DNA of 47,472 nucleotides from Oscillospiraceae bacterium (GTDB lineage Bacteria; Bacillota; Clostridia; Oscillospirales; Ruminococcaceae): positions 1-47,472 of the forward strand of contig WRLK01000022.1 of NCBI GenBank assembly GCA_009777635.1, given 5' to 3'. Positions 1 through 7,718 of this stretch are shown one piece after another; the stretch's first letter is position 1, and the number at the start of each line of letters is the position of its first letter. The position numbers and the translations under genes were made by a program. The notes beneath the pieces are model-generated. The model was not told where the DNA came from. It saw only the letters and a program-made list of their open reading frames with translations, and searched no databases.

Positions 1-153
1 GTAAGTCTCAAGAAAAAACGTTTTATGATTTGCTGCAATCCTCTAAAATATTTCAGCAGAATTTTAGAACTCTAATGTTAAAATGTCCTTCCATGGCCGG
101 TGTGCTTCGCTTTACCGTTCGTGCGGAAGTCGTGAAAAATTCATAGTTTGGCA
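1..153. other. Left window edge, no recognisable gene
   Basis: Only a short reading frame from the edge to a stop near base 75 is open on the plus strand, about 24 residues rich in Lys and Cys. That is too little to call as the end of a gene. The rest shows no RNA gene or clear hairpin. Confidence 0.4.
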
Positions 154-182
154 TTGATTTATAAACAGCGCTATGGCATAAT
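154..182 (+). promoter_or_regulatory. Probable sigma-A promoter of cdaA-cdaR
   Basis: A TTGATT -35 element (154-159) and a CATAAT -10 element (177-182) are separated by 17 bases, and the GTG start of cdaA lies about 40 bases downstream. Each hexamer departs from consensus, so this is a moderate call. Confidence 0.5.
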
Positions 183-223
183 AGAATAACACGATTATAG
201 CCCCTAAAAGGATACGAATATTT

Positions 224-1099
224 GTGGTGAATTTAAACAGTATCTGGCATGATTTTTACAACAGCTTATTAAGCGCGCTAAAAACAATTGGGCCGGCCGA
301 TTTTATCGACTGGCTTGTTGTTGCGTTCTTGATTTACCACGCTGTGTTTTTGGTGCGCGAGACACGAGCCATGCAGCTTGTAAAAGGCATCGTCGCCATT
401 TCGGTCATGTCTGTCCTCTCAAACTGGCTTGGCATGAACACTTTAAAGTTTGCGCTTGAAAACATATTGCGTTCAGGCGTTTTGCTGATTGCAATCCTGT
501 TCCAGCCGGAGCTGCGCCGTGCGCTGGAGCAGATGGGCAGGAGCAAAATCGCGGGCGGAATCACAGGTATCTTAGCCGCCGACCAAACCGAATCGGAGGC
601 TGAAAGCGCTGAAGCGCTGATTAACATTCTGTGCGAGAGCGTGGAGCACTTGTCCAGCGAAAAAACTGGCGCGCTGATTGTAATCGAGCGCGAAATCAAG
701 CTGGGCGAAATCATCAATACAGGCACGGTAACCGATTCAAAGCCGAGCGTTGAGCTTATAGAACACCTCTTTTTCAAGAACTCGCCGCTTCACGACGGCG
801 CCATGATCATACGCGCGGGAAGAATATACGCCGCGGGCTGCTACCTGCCGCTTTCGGAAAAGGAAATCGCGCGCGAGCTGGGGACGCGCCACCGCGCGGG
901 CCTCGGCATGAGCGAGGTGTCGGACGCCATAATCATTATCGTATCGGAGGAAACGGGAGCGATTTCCGCCGCCGTGGAATCCGCCTTGAAGCGCAGGCTT
1001 TCCCCGGAAGAGCTTCAGGGGCTTTTAAGTAAAAACCTGTTAAAACAGGGCGACAATAAAAACGAGAAGAAGCCCAAATTCAGGAGGGCTAAGCAATGA
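224..1099 (+). CDS. cdaA: Diadenylate cyclase CdaA (membrane c-di-AMP synthase)
   Basis: It condenses two ATP into cyclic di-AMP, the essential second messenger controlling potassium, osmolyte and cell-wall homeostasis in Firmicutes. The 291-residue protein has a hydrophobic N-terminal third (about residues 25-110) with several membrane segments, followed by a DisA_N cyclase domain. The DGA motif is at residues 191-193 within HDGAMII, and the RHR motif is at 222-224 within GTRHRAGLG. Both are the family's nucleotide-binding and catalytic signatures. The GTG start follows AAAGGA. Its stop overlaps the next gene's start as ATGA, so the two are translationally coupled, matching the known cdaA-cdaR pairing. 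glmM, usually third in this operon, is absent here. Confidence 0.95.
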   Translation: MVNLNSIWHDFYNSLLSALKTIGPADFIDWLVVAFLIYHAVFLVRETRAMQLVKGIVAISVMSVLSNWLGMNTLKFALENILRSGVLLIAILFQPELRRALEQMGRSKIAGGITGILAADQTESEAESAEALINILCESVEHLSSEKTGALIVIEREIKLGEIINTGTVTDSKPSVELIEHLFFKNSPLHDGAMIIRAGRIYAAGCYLPLSEKEIARELGTRHRAGLGMSEVSDAIIIIVSEETGAISAAVESALKRRLSPEELQGLLSKNLLKQGDNKNEKKPKFRRAKQ

Positions 1100-2385
1100 A
1101 GAAACAAAACCGGTTTTCGCTTAAGCAATTATTTGACAACAAACGTTTTGTACAGGTATTCGCCCTTGTCGTCGCGGCGTTTTTCTGGCTGCTTGTAGCA
1201 ATGACGCAAAATTACCCGATCACAAGGGTTATCTATAACGTCCCCGTCCGGGTGAATTCGCAGCCGAACGCCCTTTCAAGCATAGGGCTTCATGCCATTG
1301 ACGATGAAAATATCCGCGTCGACGTTGAGGTCGAGGGTCTGCGCTCCGTCGTGGGGCAGCTTACTCCCGACGACTTTTTGCTGACCGTCAGGCTCACCGG
1401 CGTCACGGAGGCCGCAACATACGAGCTTATCCCGATGTCAATCGACATTGCGCCAAACCCGGATTACTCCATCATCGGGTTTTTGCCCGAAAAGGTTAAA
1501 ATCCGGTTTGACAGGCTAAGCCAAAAAACCTTTGCCGTGGAGGAGCGGATTCAGGGGCTTTCGATCGCCCAGGGGTACACCGAAAAAATGACCGTCGTAA
1601 CGCCTGATACCATTACCGTTGAAGGTCCTGCCACAGAGCTTGAAAGGATCGCCTACGCCGGGATAACGACCGAGCTGACCGAGCCGCTTGACAAAACGCA
1701 TTCGGAAGAATTGCAGGTCGTTTTTTACGATGCGAATGGCGACGAGCTTGAACTGGAGGAGATGCATCTCAGCGCCGACAGGACGCAGGCGCATCTTACC
1801 ATACAGGTTCTCAAGGTCATCAATCTGCCGCTTGCCGTCGATTATATCAATATCCCAAGAGGGTTCCCGAAAGACGAGCTTTTAGAGCGCACGCGCTTTT
1901 CGCAGTTTGACGTCACGATTGCGGGCCCTTCCGATTTGATTGACAGGCTCACCGAAATACAGCTTGGGTATATCGATTTAAAAAGCATAAGGATTGACCG
2001 CACGCTCTTCCCGTTCGACGTGCCGCTGCCGTCGCCGCAAGATCAGTTTATGCGCCTTGACAACGTCATGTCGGTAGTGGTGGGCATCAACGACCGCGAC
2101 CTTGAAAGCGCTGTGTTCAACGTGTCGAACCCGCGCCTCCTTAACACGCCGTCGGGCTTTGAGGTAGAATTGCTGGCGGATACGATATATAACGTGGAGT
2201 TTGTCGGGAAAAGGGAGATCATCGAAGCGATGACAGCCGATGACATCGTTGCGGAAATCGATCTTTCCGAGCGCGAAATCGTCAGCGGCTCATACCCGAT
2301 GCCGGTCAAGATCAGCGTTCCGGGCAAGGGTCTTGTCTGGGCTGTGGGCGACCACAGCATCACGATACAGGCAACGACTTCATAG
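1096..2385 (+). CDS. cdaR: CdaR-type YbbR-domain protein, regulator of CdaA
   Basis: It is an extracytoplasmic protein with one N-terminal membrane anchor (about residues 17-36) followed by repeated YbbR domains filling the rest of the 429 residues. In Bacillus, Listeria and Staphylococcus the equivalent protein binds CdaA and modulates c-di-AMP synthesis. The N-terminal repeat pattern (VPVRVNSQPNALSSIGL and related beta-rich segments) and the 4-base overlap with cdaA support the call. The start ATG is preceded by AGGAGGG inside the end of cdaA. YbbR domains diverge quickly, so identification relies on architecture and neighbour as much as on motifs. Confidence 0.9.
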   Translation: MKKQNRFSLKQLFDNKRFVQVFALVVAAFFWLLVAMTQNYPITRVIYNVPVRVNSQPNALSSIGLHAIDDENIRVDVEVEGLRSVVGQLTPDDFLLTVRLTGVTEAATYELIPMSIDIAPNPDYSIIGFLPEKVKIRFDRLSQKTFAVEERIQGLSIAQGYTEKMTVVTPDTITVEGPATELERIAYAGITTELTEPLDKTHSEELQVVFYDANGDELELEEMHLSADRTQAHLTIQVLKVINLPLAVDYINIPRGFPKDELLERTRFSQFDVTIAGPSDLIDRLTEIQLGYIDLKSIRIDRTLFPFDVPLPSPQDQFMRLDNVMSVVVGINDRDLESAVFNVSNPRLLNTPSGFEVELLADTIYNVEFVGKREIIEAMTADDIVAEIDLSEREIVSGSYPMPVKISVPGKGLVWAVGDHSITIQATTS

Positions 2386-2397
2386 CGGACAAACCTT

Positions 2398-2441
2398 GGC
2401 AACGATACGCGGGCGGCTTTTGCCGCCCGCGTATCGTTGCC
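2398..2441. terminator. 20-bp perfect hairpin after cdaR, without a U-tract
   Basis: Perfectly complementary arms at 2398-2417 and 2422-2441 enclose a TTTT loop, starting 12 bases after the cdaR stop. No T-run follows on either strand, so a classical intrinsic terminator is not shown. It may act as an RNA-stability or processing element between cdaR and the flavoprotein gene. Confidence 0.55.
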
Positions 2442-2470
2442 ACAATAAACAGTAAAAGAGGTAAAGCAAA

Positions 2471-4030
2471 GTGGCAATTATTATATCCGGTATATCCCTG
2501 CCGTTTCAGGAACCGCCTGAAACGGCGCTGGAGCGCGCGAAAAAGCAAGCCGGCGTGCGTGTTATGTCGGCCGTTATCGCAAAGCGGTCGGTGGACGCGC
2601 GGCGCAAAAAGGACATCCGGTTTGTGTATTCGGTGCGGCTTTTGGTATCGGGGAACGAAGCGGAGCTGGTAAAGGGGCTGAAAAACGGGAGCGTTGCCCA
2701 TGATTTTGCTAAACCGGATTTTTCCCATGCGAATATAAAAAACAAAAAACCGGTGATTGCGGGGTTCGGCCCCGCCGGCATGTTCGCGGCGCTCACGCTT
2801 GCCCGCGCGGGACTTCAGCCTGTCGTGATAGAGCGCGGAGCGCCCATTGACGAGCGTGTGCGCGATGTTTCCAAGCTTTCAAAGACAGGAAGGCTTCATA
2901 CGGAATCAAACATCCAGTTCGGCGAGGGGGGAGCCGGTACGTTCTCGGACGGCAAGCTGACCACGCGCACAAACGACGCGCTGGTGGCGTTTGTTTTAAA
3001 CGAGTTTGTAAAGCATGGCGCGCCCAAAGAAATTTTAACGCAGGCAAACCCGCATATCGGGACCGATTTGCTTCGCGGAATCGTAAAATCAATCCGCGAG
3101 GAGATCCGCGGTCTTGGCGGCGAGGTGCATTTTCACACGCGGCTTGATGATATCGTGCTCACAAACGGGGCGTTAAGCGCCGTCATGACGACGCGCGGGG
3201 AGATTGTGGCGCCGTCGCTTATCTTAGCGCCGGGGCACTCCGCCAGGGATATGTTTGAGATGCTATTCAAACGCGGGGCGCAGCTTCTGCCGAAGCCGTT
3301 TTCCGTGGGGCTTCGGATCGAGCACCTGCAATCGGAGGTCGACAAGGCGCTTTACGGCGATTTCGCGGGGCATGAGCTCTTGCCGAAAGCCGAGTACCGG
3401 CACTCGCTGCGCATTGGCGGACGCGCGGCGTACACCTTTTGCATGTGTCCCGGCGGAGTTGTGGTGCCTGCCGCGTCGGAGGACGGCGGCGTCGTTACAA
3501 ACGGAATGAGCGGCTACGAAAGGAGTGGTGAAAACGCAAACTCGGCGCTTGTCGTCTCGGTTTCGCCCGGGGATACAGGCGGCGTTTTCGGCGGGATGGA
3601 ATTCCAGCGAAAGCTGGAACGCGCGGCGTTTGACGAGGGCGGCGGCGGATACGCGGCCCCCGTTCAGGATACCGGCTCGTTTTTAAACGGAAATCCGGGG
3701 TTTGTTCCGGGCAAAGTTATGCCGAGCTATCTTCCGGGAGTTGCACCGGGCGATTTTGCGGGGATATTCCCGCATCATATCATAGAAATGCTAAAGCAGG
3801 GCATTACCGCCTTTGACCGGAGGCAAACGGGGTTCGCATCACCCGGAGGCGTTTTGACAGGAGTCGAGACGCGAACGTCGTCGCCGGTAAGGATTCTTCG
3901 CAATGCAAACTTTCAGGCCGCAGGACTTGCGGGGATATACCCATGCGGCGAGGGAGCCGGTTACGCGGGCGGAATCATGAGCGCCGCCGTGGACGGCATA
4001 AAGTGCGCGGAGGCGCTTGCTAACCGGTAG
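2471..4030 (+). CDS. NAD(P)/FAD-dependent dehydrogenase, COG2509-like
   Basis: A 519-residue flavoprotein. Residues 1-90 form a small N-terminal domain typical of this family (RxxDARRKKDIRFVYSV). An FAD Rossmann fold starts near 93, with the GFGPAG dinucleotide motif at 98-103 and the acidic ribose-binding Glu of VVIERG near 121. A GEGGAGTFSDGKLTTR segment follows at about 153-168, and the C-terminal GEGAGYAGGIMSAAVDG is the usual second FAD contact. The family is annotated as uncharacterised FAD-dependent dehydrogenases, and its substrate is unknown. The GTG start has AAGAGG ten bases upstream. The 3' end overlaps the convergent DUF5680 gene by 11 bases. Confidence 0.85.
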   Translation: MAIIISGISLPFQEPPETALERAKKQAGVRVMSAVIAKRSVDARRKKDIRFVYSVRLLVSGNEAELVKGLKNGSVAHDFAKPDFSHANIKNKKPVIAGFGPAGMFAALTLARAGLQPVVIERGAPIDERVRDVSKLSKTGRLHTESNIQFGEGGAGTFSDGKLTTRTNDALVAFVLNEFVKHGAPKEILTQANPHIGTDLLRGIVKSIREEIRGLGGEVHFHTRLDDIVLTNGALSAVMTTRGEIVAPSLILAPGHSARDMFEMLFKRGAQLLPKPFSVGLRIEHLQSEVDKALYGDFAGHELLPKAEYRHSLRIGGRAAYTFCMCPGGVVVPAASEDGGVVTNGMSGYERSGENANSALVVSVSPGDTGGVFGGMEFQRKLERAAFDEGGGGYAAPVQDTGSFLNGNPGFVPGKVMPSYLPGVAPGDFAGIFPHHIIEMLKQGITAFDRRQTGFASPGGVLTGVETRTSSPVRILRNANFQAAGLAGIYPCGEGAGYAGGIMSAAVDGIKCAEALANR

Positions 4031-4475
4031 GGGAATCCTCGATTGCGCCGCCGTGAAAGAGCAGCTCATAAATCTTGACGCCTTTAAAAAATATTTCCTC
4101 CGTCCCGTGAAACCAGTCAAAATCCCCGGTTACGCTGCATGTATAACTGTAATCGCCGTTTTGATGATGCAACGGCCCGCGATACGGGTATTCCTTTGGC
4201 ACAAGCGATAAGGCTTCCTTTAAGAAATCGCCCGAGAATCCGTCGCCGGTTACCCTGCCGGCGTAGTTCATTGCCCAAAACGGGATGCCGTCTTTCCACA
4301 AGGCTTCTTCCCCGGCAAACTTTAATTCGCCAAGATAGGTGTCAAGATATGAAAGAGGCCCTTCCGCGTATTGTAAATCATGGGAATCTTGCCTTGACGG
4401 CGCGGTTGTCGCGCCCTTTCCCGCATATGTGGCTTTCTTTGCCCTGATCAAAAACTCTACTGTGCTTTTATCCAT
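4020..4475 (-). CDS. DUF5680-family protein
   Basis: A soluble protein of 151 residues. It opens FLIRAKKATYAGKG and continues with SRQDSHDLQYAEGPLSYLDTYLG, WAMNYAGRV and GTEEIFFKGVKIYELLFHGG, the recurrent blocks of DUF5680. This domain occurs alone or fused to XRE-type DNA-binding domains in Firmicutes. No DNA-binding domain is present here. Its molecular function is unknown. It converges on and overlaps the flavoprotein gene (11 bases shared). AGGAGG lies just upstream of its ATG on the minus strand. Confidence 0.75.
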   Translation of the reverse strand: MDKSTVEFLIRAKKATYAGKGATTAPSRQDSHDLQYAEGPLSYLDTYLGELKFAGEEALWKDGIPFWAMNYAGRVTGDGFSGDFLKEALSLVPKEYPYRGPLHHQNGDYSYTCSVTGDFDWFHGTEEIFFKGVKIYELLFHGGAIEDSPTG

Positions 4476-4630
4476 TTGTTATCCTCCTACTTAAAATGAT
4501 AATACTTATTATACAACACGAAACATGCCGGCGTCATGTCGGGTTTAAAAAATTCTTATGCTCCTGCACGTCGTTTCCGTCCACTTCGTATAATGAATTA
4601 TATGGCCTATACAGAAATGGATGTGTTGCT

Positions 4631-5353
4631 TTGGAAATCGGGGTTGCGTTATCCGGCTGCGATGCGGGCGGAATTTGCGCGTGGAAAATATTAAACGAGC
4701 TTCAGTCTTACGGCTTTGAAATAGGAATGGTATCGGCATGCTGCATACCCGCGATGGCGGCGCTGTTATACGCGGGCGGGTGCTGTGAGGATAAGATGGA
4801 AAGCCTTTCCGGTAAATTTTTACAGGATACCCGCGAGTATGATTTGGAAGCTGCCGTGAGAAACTTTTCATCGGCGTTTAAGCGGAGCGGGGGCAAAAAA
4901 ATACCGGCCGCAATCAGCGCGGTAAACATAACGGACGGAAGCATCATCACGTTTACAGATCATTACGAGCTTGAAAACGGCAATGTTAAAACCGTTAAGA
5001 TGTGCGATACATACGATATGATAAGCGCTACGGTCAGCTTTATGGGCGGGCTTGGGTGCTACAATTTCGGCGGCGGGAGGCTTTGCGATTACAGCTGCTG
5101 GTACGGCAGTCCCGTGCATCCTTTGAAGCTTGCGGGGTTTACGAAAATCCTGTCGCTTGCGTATCTGCCGAAAACGCCCGAAACGCCTTACGAGGCGCTC
5201 GCAAAGCGAACGGTGACGTCGATGGGCGCTGCCGCCGACATGCATATCACTACGGAGTTTGATAAGGGCCTTGAGCTTAATGCATATGTAGAAACCGCGC
5301 TTTCGAGGCTTGAATCATGCGCCGACAAAATTATACTGAACACTTTGTTTTAA
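4631..5353 (+). CDS. Patatin-like protein with altered catalytic motifs (pseudo-patatin)
   Basis: The fold pattern follows RssA-type patatin phospholipases: an opening EIGVALSG, then VSACCIPAMAALLYAGG in the place of the GxSxG elbow, PAAISAVNITDG in the place of P-A-ivatDi-tG, and YNFGGGRLCDYS in the place of the DGG/A motif. The serine remains, but both flanking glycines of GxSxG are lost (V-S-A-C-C), and the Asp of the Ser-Asp dyad aligns with Phe. Lipase activity is therefore doubtful. The protein is cysteine-rich. The TTG at 4631 gives the family's usual N-terminus (241 residues total, GGA nine bases upstream). The frame stays open back to 4496, but that extension resembles nothing. The family assignment is inferred from motif order alone. 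Confidence 0.6.
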   Translation: MEIGVALSGCDAGGICAWKILNELQSYGFEIGMVSACCIPAMAALLYAGGCCEDKMESLSGKFLQDTREYDLEAAVRNFSSAFKRSGGKKIPAAISAVNITDGSIITFTDHYELENGNVKTVKMCDTYDMISATVSFMGGLGCYNFGGGRLCDYSCWYGSPVHPLKLAGFTKILSLAYLPKTPETPYEALAKRTVTSMGAAADMHITTEFDKGLELNAYVETALSRLESCADKIILNTLF

Positions 5354-5405
5354 CGGCTTTAGGCCGCGCGCACAGACAAGGCGTCCTGCCTGACTTATTC
5401 ATTTG

Positions 5406-5434
5406 TTGCAATTACCTGTAAAAAATGGTAGACT
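5406..5434 (+). promoter_or_regulatory. Probable sigma-A promoter of ilvE
   Basis: TTGCAA (5406-5411) and TAGACT (5429-5434) are separated by 17 bases, 36 bases upstream of the preferred ilvE start. It is a plausible but imperfect match. Confidence 0.5.
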
Positions 5435-5470
5435 ATATCTACTTATTTTAAAGAGCAGGGAGTGCGTGCG

Positions 5471-6538
5471 GTGGAAAAAATTAAGATAGAGCTGTCAACA
5501 AACCTAAAGCCAAAGCCTCAGGACGAAAGCAAGCTTGCGTTCGGTAAAATTTTTACCGACCATATGTTCCTGATGGATTACAGCGACAAAAAGGGCTGGT
5601 TTGACCCGAGGATCGTACCGTATGCACCGATTTCGATCAATCCTGCGGCGTCGGGCCTGCATTACGGCCAGCTTATTTTCGAGGGGCTAAAAGCGTACCG
5701 CTCAAAAACCGGGGAGATCGTGATGTTCCGCCCCGAAAAGAACATGAAGCGCTTAAACGCAAGCAACGAGCGCCTTTGCATGCCAACGGTCGATGTTGAT
5801 TTTATGGTGGGCGCTTTAAAGGAGCTGATCCGCATTGAGAAGGACTGGGTTCCCGCCGCCCAAGGCACGTCGCTTTATATAAGGCCGTTTATAATCGCGA
5901 CGGAGCCGTTTTTAGGCGTGAAGCCGTCCGGAGATTACATGTTTATTGTGATTCTTTCACCCGTCGGCTCCTATTACCCGAACGGGATACAGCCTGTCGG
6001 CATATATGTTGAAAACGAATATGTCCGCGCAATCCGCGGAGGCGTGGGGCACGCGAAATGCGCCGGCAATTACGCGGCTTCGATGAAATCACAGATCAAA
6101 GCGGCAGAAAAAGGATTCGCGCAGGTCTTGTGGCTTGACGGGGTTGAGCGCAAATATATCGAGGAAGTCGGCGCCATGAACATCTTCTTTGCGTTTGAGG
6201 ACGAAATCGTAACGCCCGAGCTTTCCGGCAGCATCTTGCCGGGAATCACACGCGCGTCGATTCTGGATCTTCTAAAATCGTGGGGCATGCCCGTTTCGGA
6301 GCGCAGGATTTCCATCGACGAGATCATAGAAGCGTATGACGGCGGCAAGCTGAAAGAGGTGTTCGGAACCGGTACGGCGGCTGTCATATCGCCGGTTGGC
6401 GAGCTGACTCACGGCGATAAAAAAATGGTGATAAACAACGGGGAAATCGGAAAGCTTTCCAAGAAGCTTTACGATGAGATTACAGGGATACAAAAACTCG
6501 AGCGCGAGGATAAATTCGGCTGGATTACAAGGGTATAA
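5471..6538 (+). CDS. ilvE: Branched-chain amino acid aminotransferase
   Basis: A PLP enzyme that interconverts Leu, Ile and Val with their 2-oxo acids, using glutamate/2-oxoglutarate. It is a class IV aminotransferase of the longer, roughly 355-residue subtype. The N-terminus IKIELSTNLKPKPQDES is characteristic. The PLP lysine is in HAKCAGNYAAS (about residue 196 from this start). VLWLDG..RKYIEEVGAMNIFF and the C-terminal GTGTAAVISPVG complete the signature. GTG 5471 is preferred because AGGGA (5457-5461) then has a nine-base spacing. The in-frame GTG at 5462 abuts the ribosome site. It stands alone, with its own promoter and terminator. Confidence 0.95.
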   Translation: MEKIKIELSTNLKPKPQDESKLAFGKIFTDHMFLMDYSDKKGWFDPRIVPYAPISINPAASGLHYGQLIFEGLKAYRSKTGEIVMFRPEKNMKRLNASNERLCMPTVDVDFMVGALKELIRIEKDWVPAAQGTSLYIRPFIIATEPFLGVKPSGDYMFIVILSPVGSYYPNGIQPVGIYVENEYVRAIRGGVGHAKCAGNYAASMKSQIKAAEKGFAQVLWLDGVERKYIEEVGAMNIFFAFEDEIVTPELSGSILPGITRASILDLLKSWGMPVSERRISIDEIIEAYDGGKLKEVFGTGTAAVISPVGELTHGDKKMVINNGEIGKLSKKLYDEITGIQKLEREDKFGWITRV

Positions 6539-6541
6539 GGT

Positions 6542-6577
6542 CAAGAGCTGCGGTCAAAACGCGGCTCTTGCATTTTT
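6542..6577 (+). terminator. Intrinsic terminator after ilvE
   Basis: An 11-bp stem with one G-U pair (6542-6552 with 6560-6570) and a 7-base loop is followed by CATTTTT. Confidence 0.85.
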
Positions 6578-6597
6578 ACAAGACGGTAATGTATAAT
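6568..6597 (+). promoter_or_regulatory. Possible promoter of the membrane-anchored unknown
   Basis: A perfect TATAAT (6592-6597) lies 18 bases after a TTGCAT (6568-6573). The -35 overlaps the T-run of the ilvE terminator, and the gene start follows 40 bases later. Confidence 0.45.
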
Positions 6598-6636
6598 AAG
6601 AGTTGTTAATTTTAAAAACATGGGTGGGAGTTTTCT

Positions 6637-7401
6637 TTGAACCCGGTAATAGTCGTCTTGATTGTAACGGCGGTTATGGCCGTCTTCCTGACGTCGCTTC
6701 TGGTGGCTTCCGTCGTGAAGCGGTACAGGGAACAGAAAATCCTTGAGGATTTTAAAAAGCGCAAAGCAGCGCAAGATGCAAAGCGCGAACGCCAGCGGTT
6801 TTTCTTAAAGGAAGAATCTGCTTTGGCAGAGGATTCGGCTCAGGCCGCCGTTATCGGAAAACTTAGAAAGAGGTACGATTCGGCGCGAAAGGTGCTGAAA
6901 ATACCTCCGGAATCGGCCCTTGTCTGGCGTAAGGTCGATATTTTTTGCCTTAAAAACTGCGAGATACTGCATTATTGCTGGTGCAGCAACGTAAACCTAT
7001 ACCTGTTCCCGAAATGGGTGAGCATCGAGAGCCATCTTGTGTCGGGCGGCGCGGGAGGCTATATACCGGGCGACGAAAGCCGGTTTTCAGCCGTCACAAT
7101 CCCGATTAACGCGATAGAGCAGTGGGTGCAGCTTCCGGATAAATCGATTGGATTTGTGTACAAGAAGCGAAAACGCGGCAAGCTTGAAAAGATGCGGCTT
7201 GAGTCCGCGGCATATATGGTGTTTCAAAAAATGCCGGAAAAAGAACACGGATATGTGATGAAAAACGTCTACCCGCGCTCGTCGCGGCAGATACGCGCGG
7301 TCCGCAACGAATACAGGAACCTGAAAACCGCGCTTAAAAAAGGTGAGATCACAAACGAGCAATTTTATGAGCTTAAGATGAAAATAATACTGAATATGTA
7401 A
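6637..7401 (+). CDS. Membrane-anchored protein with SHOCT-like C-terminus
   Basis: The function is not recognised. The 254-residue protein begins with a strongly hydrophobic helix (PVIVVLIVTAVMAVFLTSLLVASVV, about residues 3-27), followed by a basic, charged, probably helical segment (KRYREQKILEDFKKRK) and a beta-rich central domain with SNVNLYLFPKWVSIES. The last 30 residues, NLKTALKKGEITNEQFYELKMKIL, resemble a SHOCT-type short C-terminal oligomerisation motif. Such proteins are often membrane-tethered and uncharacterised. The TTG start is preceded by GGGAG. The gene is flanked by terminators, so it is probably monocistronic. Confidence 0.7.
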   Translation: MNPVIVVLIVTAVMAVFLTSLLVASVVKRYREQKILEDFKKRKAAQDAKRERQRFFLKEESALAEDSAQAAVIGKLRKRYDSARKVLKIPPESALVWRKVDIFCLKNCEILHYCWCSNVNLYLFPKWVSIESHLVSGGAGGYIPGDESRFSAVTIPINAIEQWVQLPDKSIGFVYKKRKRGKLEKMRLESAAYMVFQKMPEKEHGYVMKNVYPRSSRQIRAVRNEYRNLKTALKKGEITNEQFYELKMKIILNM

Positions 7402-7421
7402 ATCCCCGGTCGGACCAAAGC

Positions 7422-7460
7422 GCTCCTGCGGCATTTGAATGCTTCAGGAGCATTCTTTTT
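7422..7460 (+). terminator. Intrinsic terminator
   Basis: GCTCCTG (7422-7428) pairs with CAGGAGC (7445-7451). An inner GCATT/AATGC pair extends the stem, and ATTCTTTTT follows. Confidence 0.85.
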
Positions 7461-7468
7461 ATCATGCG

Positions 7469-7517
7469 ACCGGCACGCAGAGCTCACACTTTCCCGCTTC
7501 AACGAGCTTGTGCCGGT
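7469..7517. repeat. Imperfect inverted repeat upstream of the yge operon promoter
   Basis: ACCGGCAC (7469-7476) pairs with GTGCCGGT (7510-7517), and an inner AGCTC/GAGCT pair continues the stem. It lies before the promoter and carries no T-run. It may be a DNA site or the residue of a transcript end. Confidence 0.4.
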
Positions 7518-7654
7518 AACGCTCCCAAATTGGTTTTGTCATATCAAGCCGCAGAATTTAAAATGTTTTTCAACAGCCGTCAAGGTTTTGTCTGCCGTAG
7601 ATTATTTTGTGCAAATTGCATATCTAAAAATTATTTTTTTGACCTAAAAAATTG

Positions 7655-7683
7655 TTGACATATTTATGGAGGTGTATTATACT
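7655..7683 (+). promoter_or_regulatory. Near-consensus sigma-A promoter of the regulator-ygeY-ygeW operon
   Basis: A perfect TTGACA (7655-7660), a 17-base spacer and TATACT (7678-7683) precede the regulator gene by 35 bases. The start region is covered by a palindrome listed separately. Confidence 0.9.
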
Positions 7684-7693
7684 ATATAGTATA
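7678..7693. promoter_or_regulatory. 16-bp palindrome over -10 and start site, probable operator
   Basis: TATACTATATAGTATA is its own reverse complement and includes the whole -10 hexamer. A dimeric repressor bound here would block open-complex formation. The adjacent PAS/HTH regulator gene is the obvious candidate ligand-responsive protein, by inference. AT-rich sequence can also give such palindromes by chance. Confidence 0.5.
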
Positions 7694-7718
7694 GACGGGA
7701 TCGATAAGGAGGAAAGCC

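Noticed and set aside
4496-4630. Upstream extension of the patatin-like frame
   Set aside because: The extra 45 residues resemble no protein, while TTG 4631 gives the standard patatin N-terminus. A frameshifted older start cannot be fully excluded.
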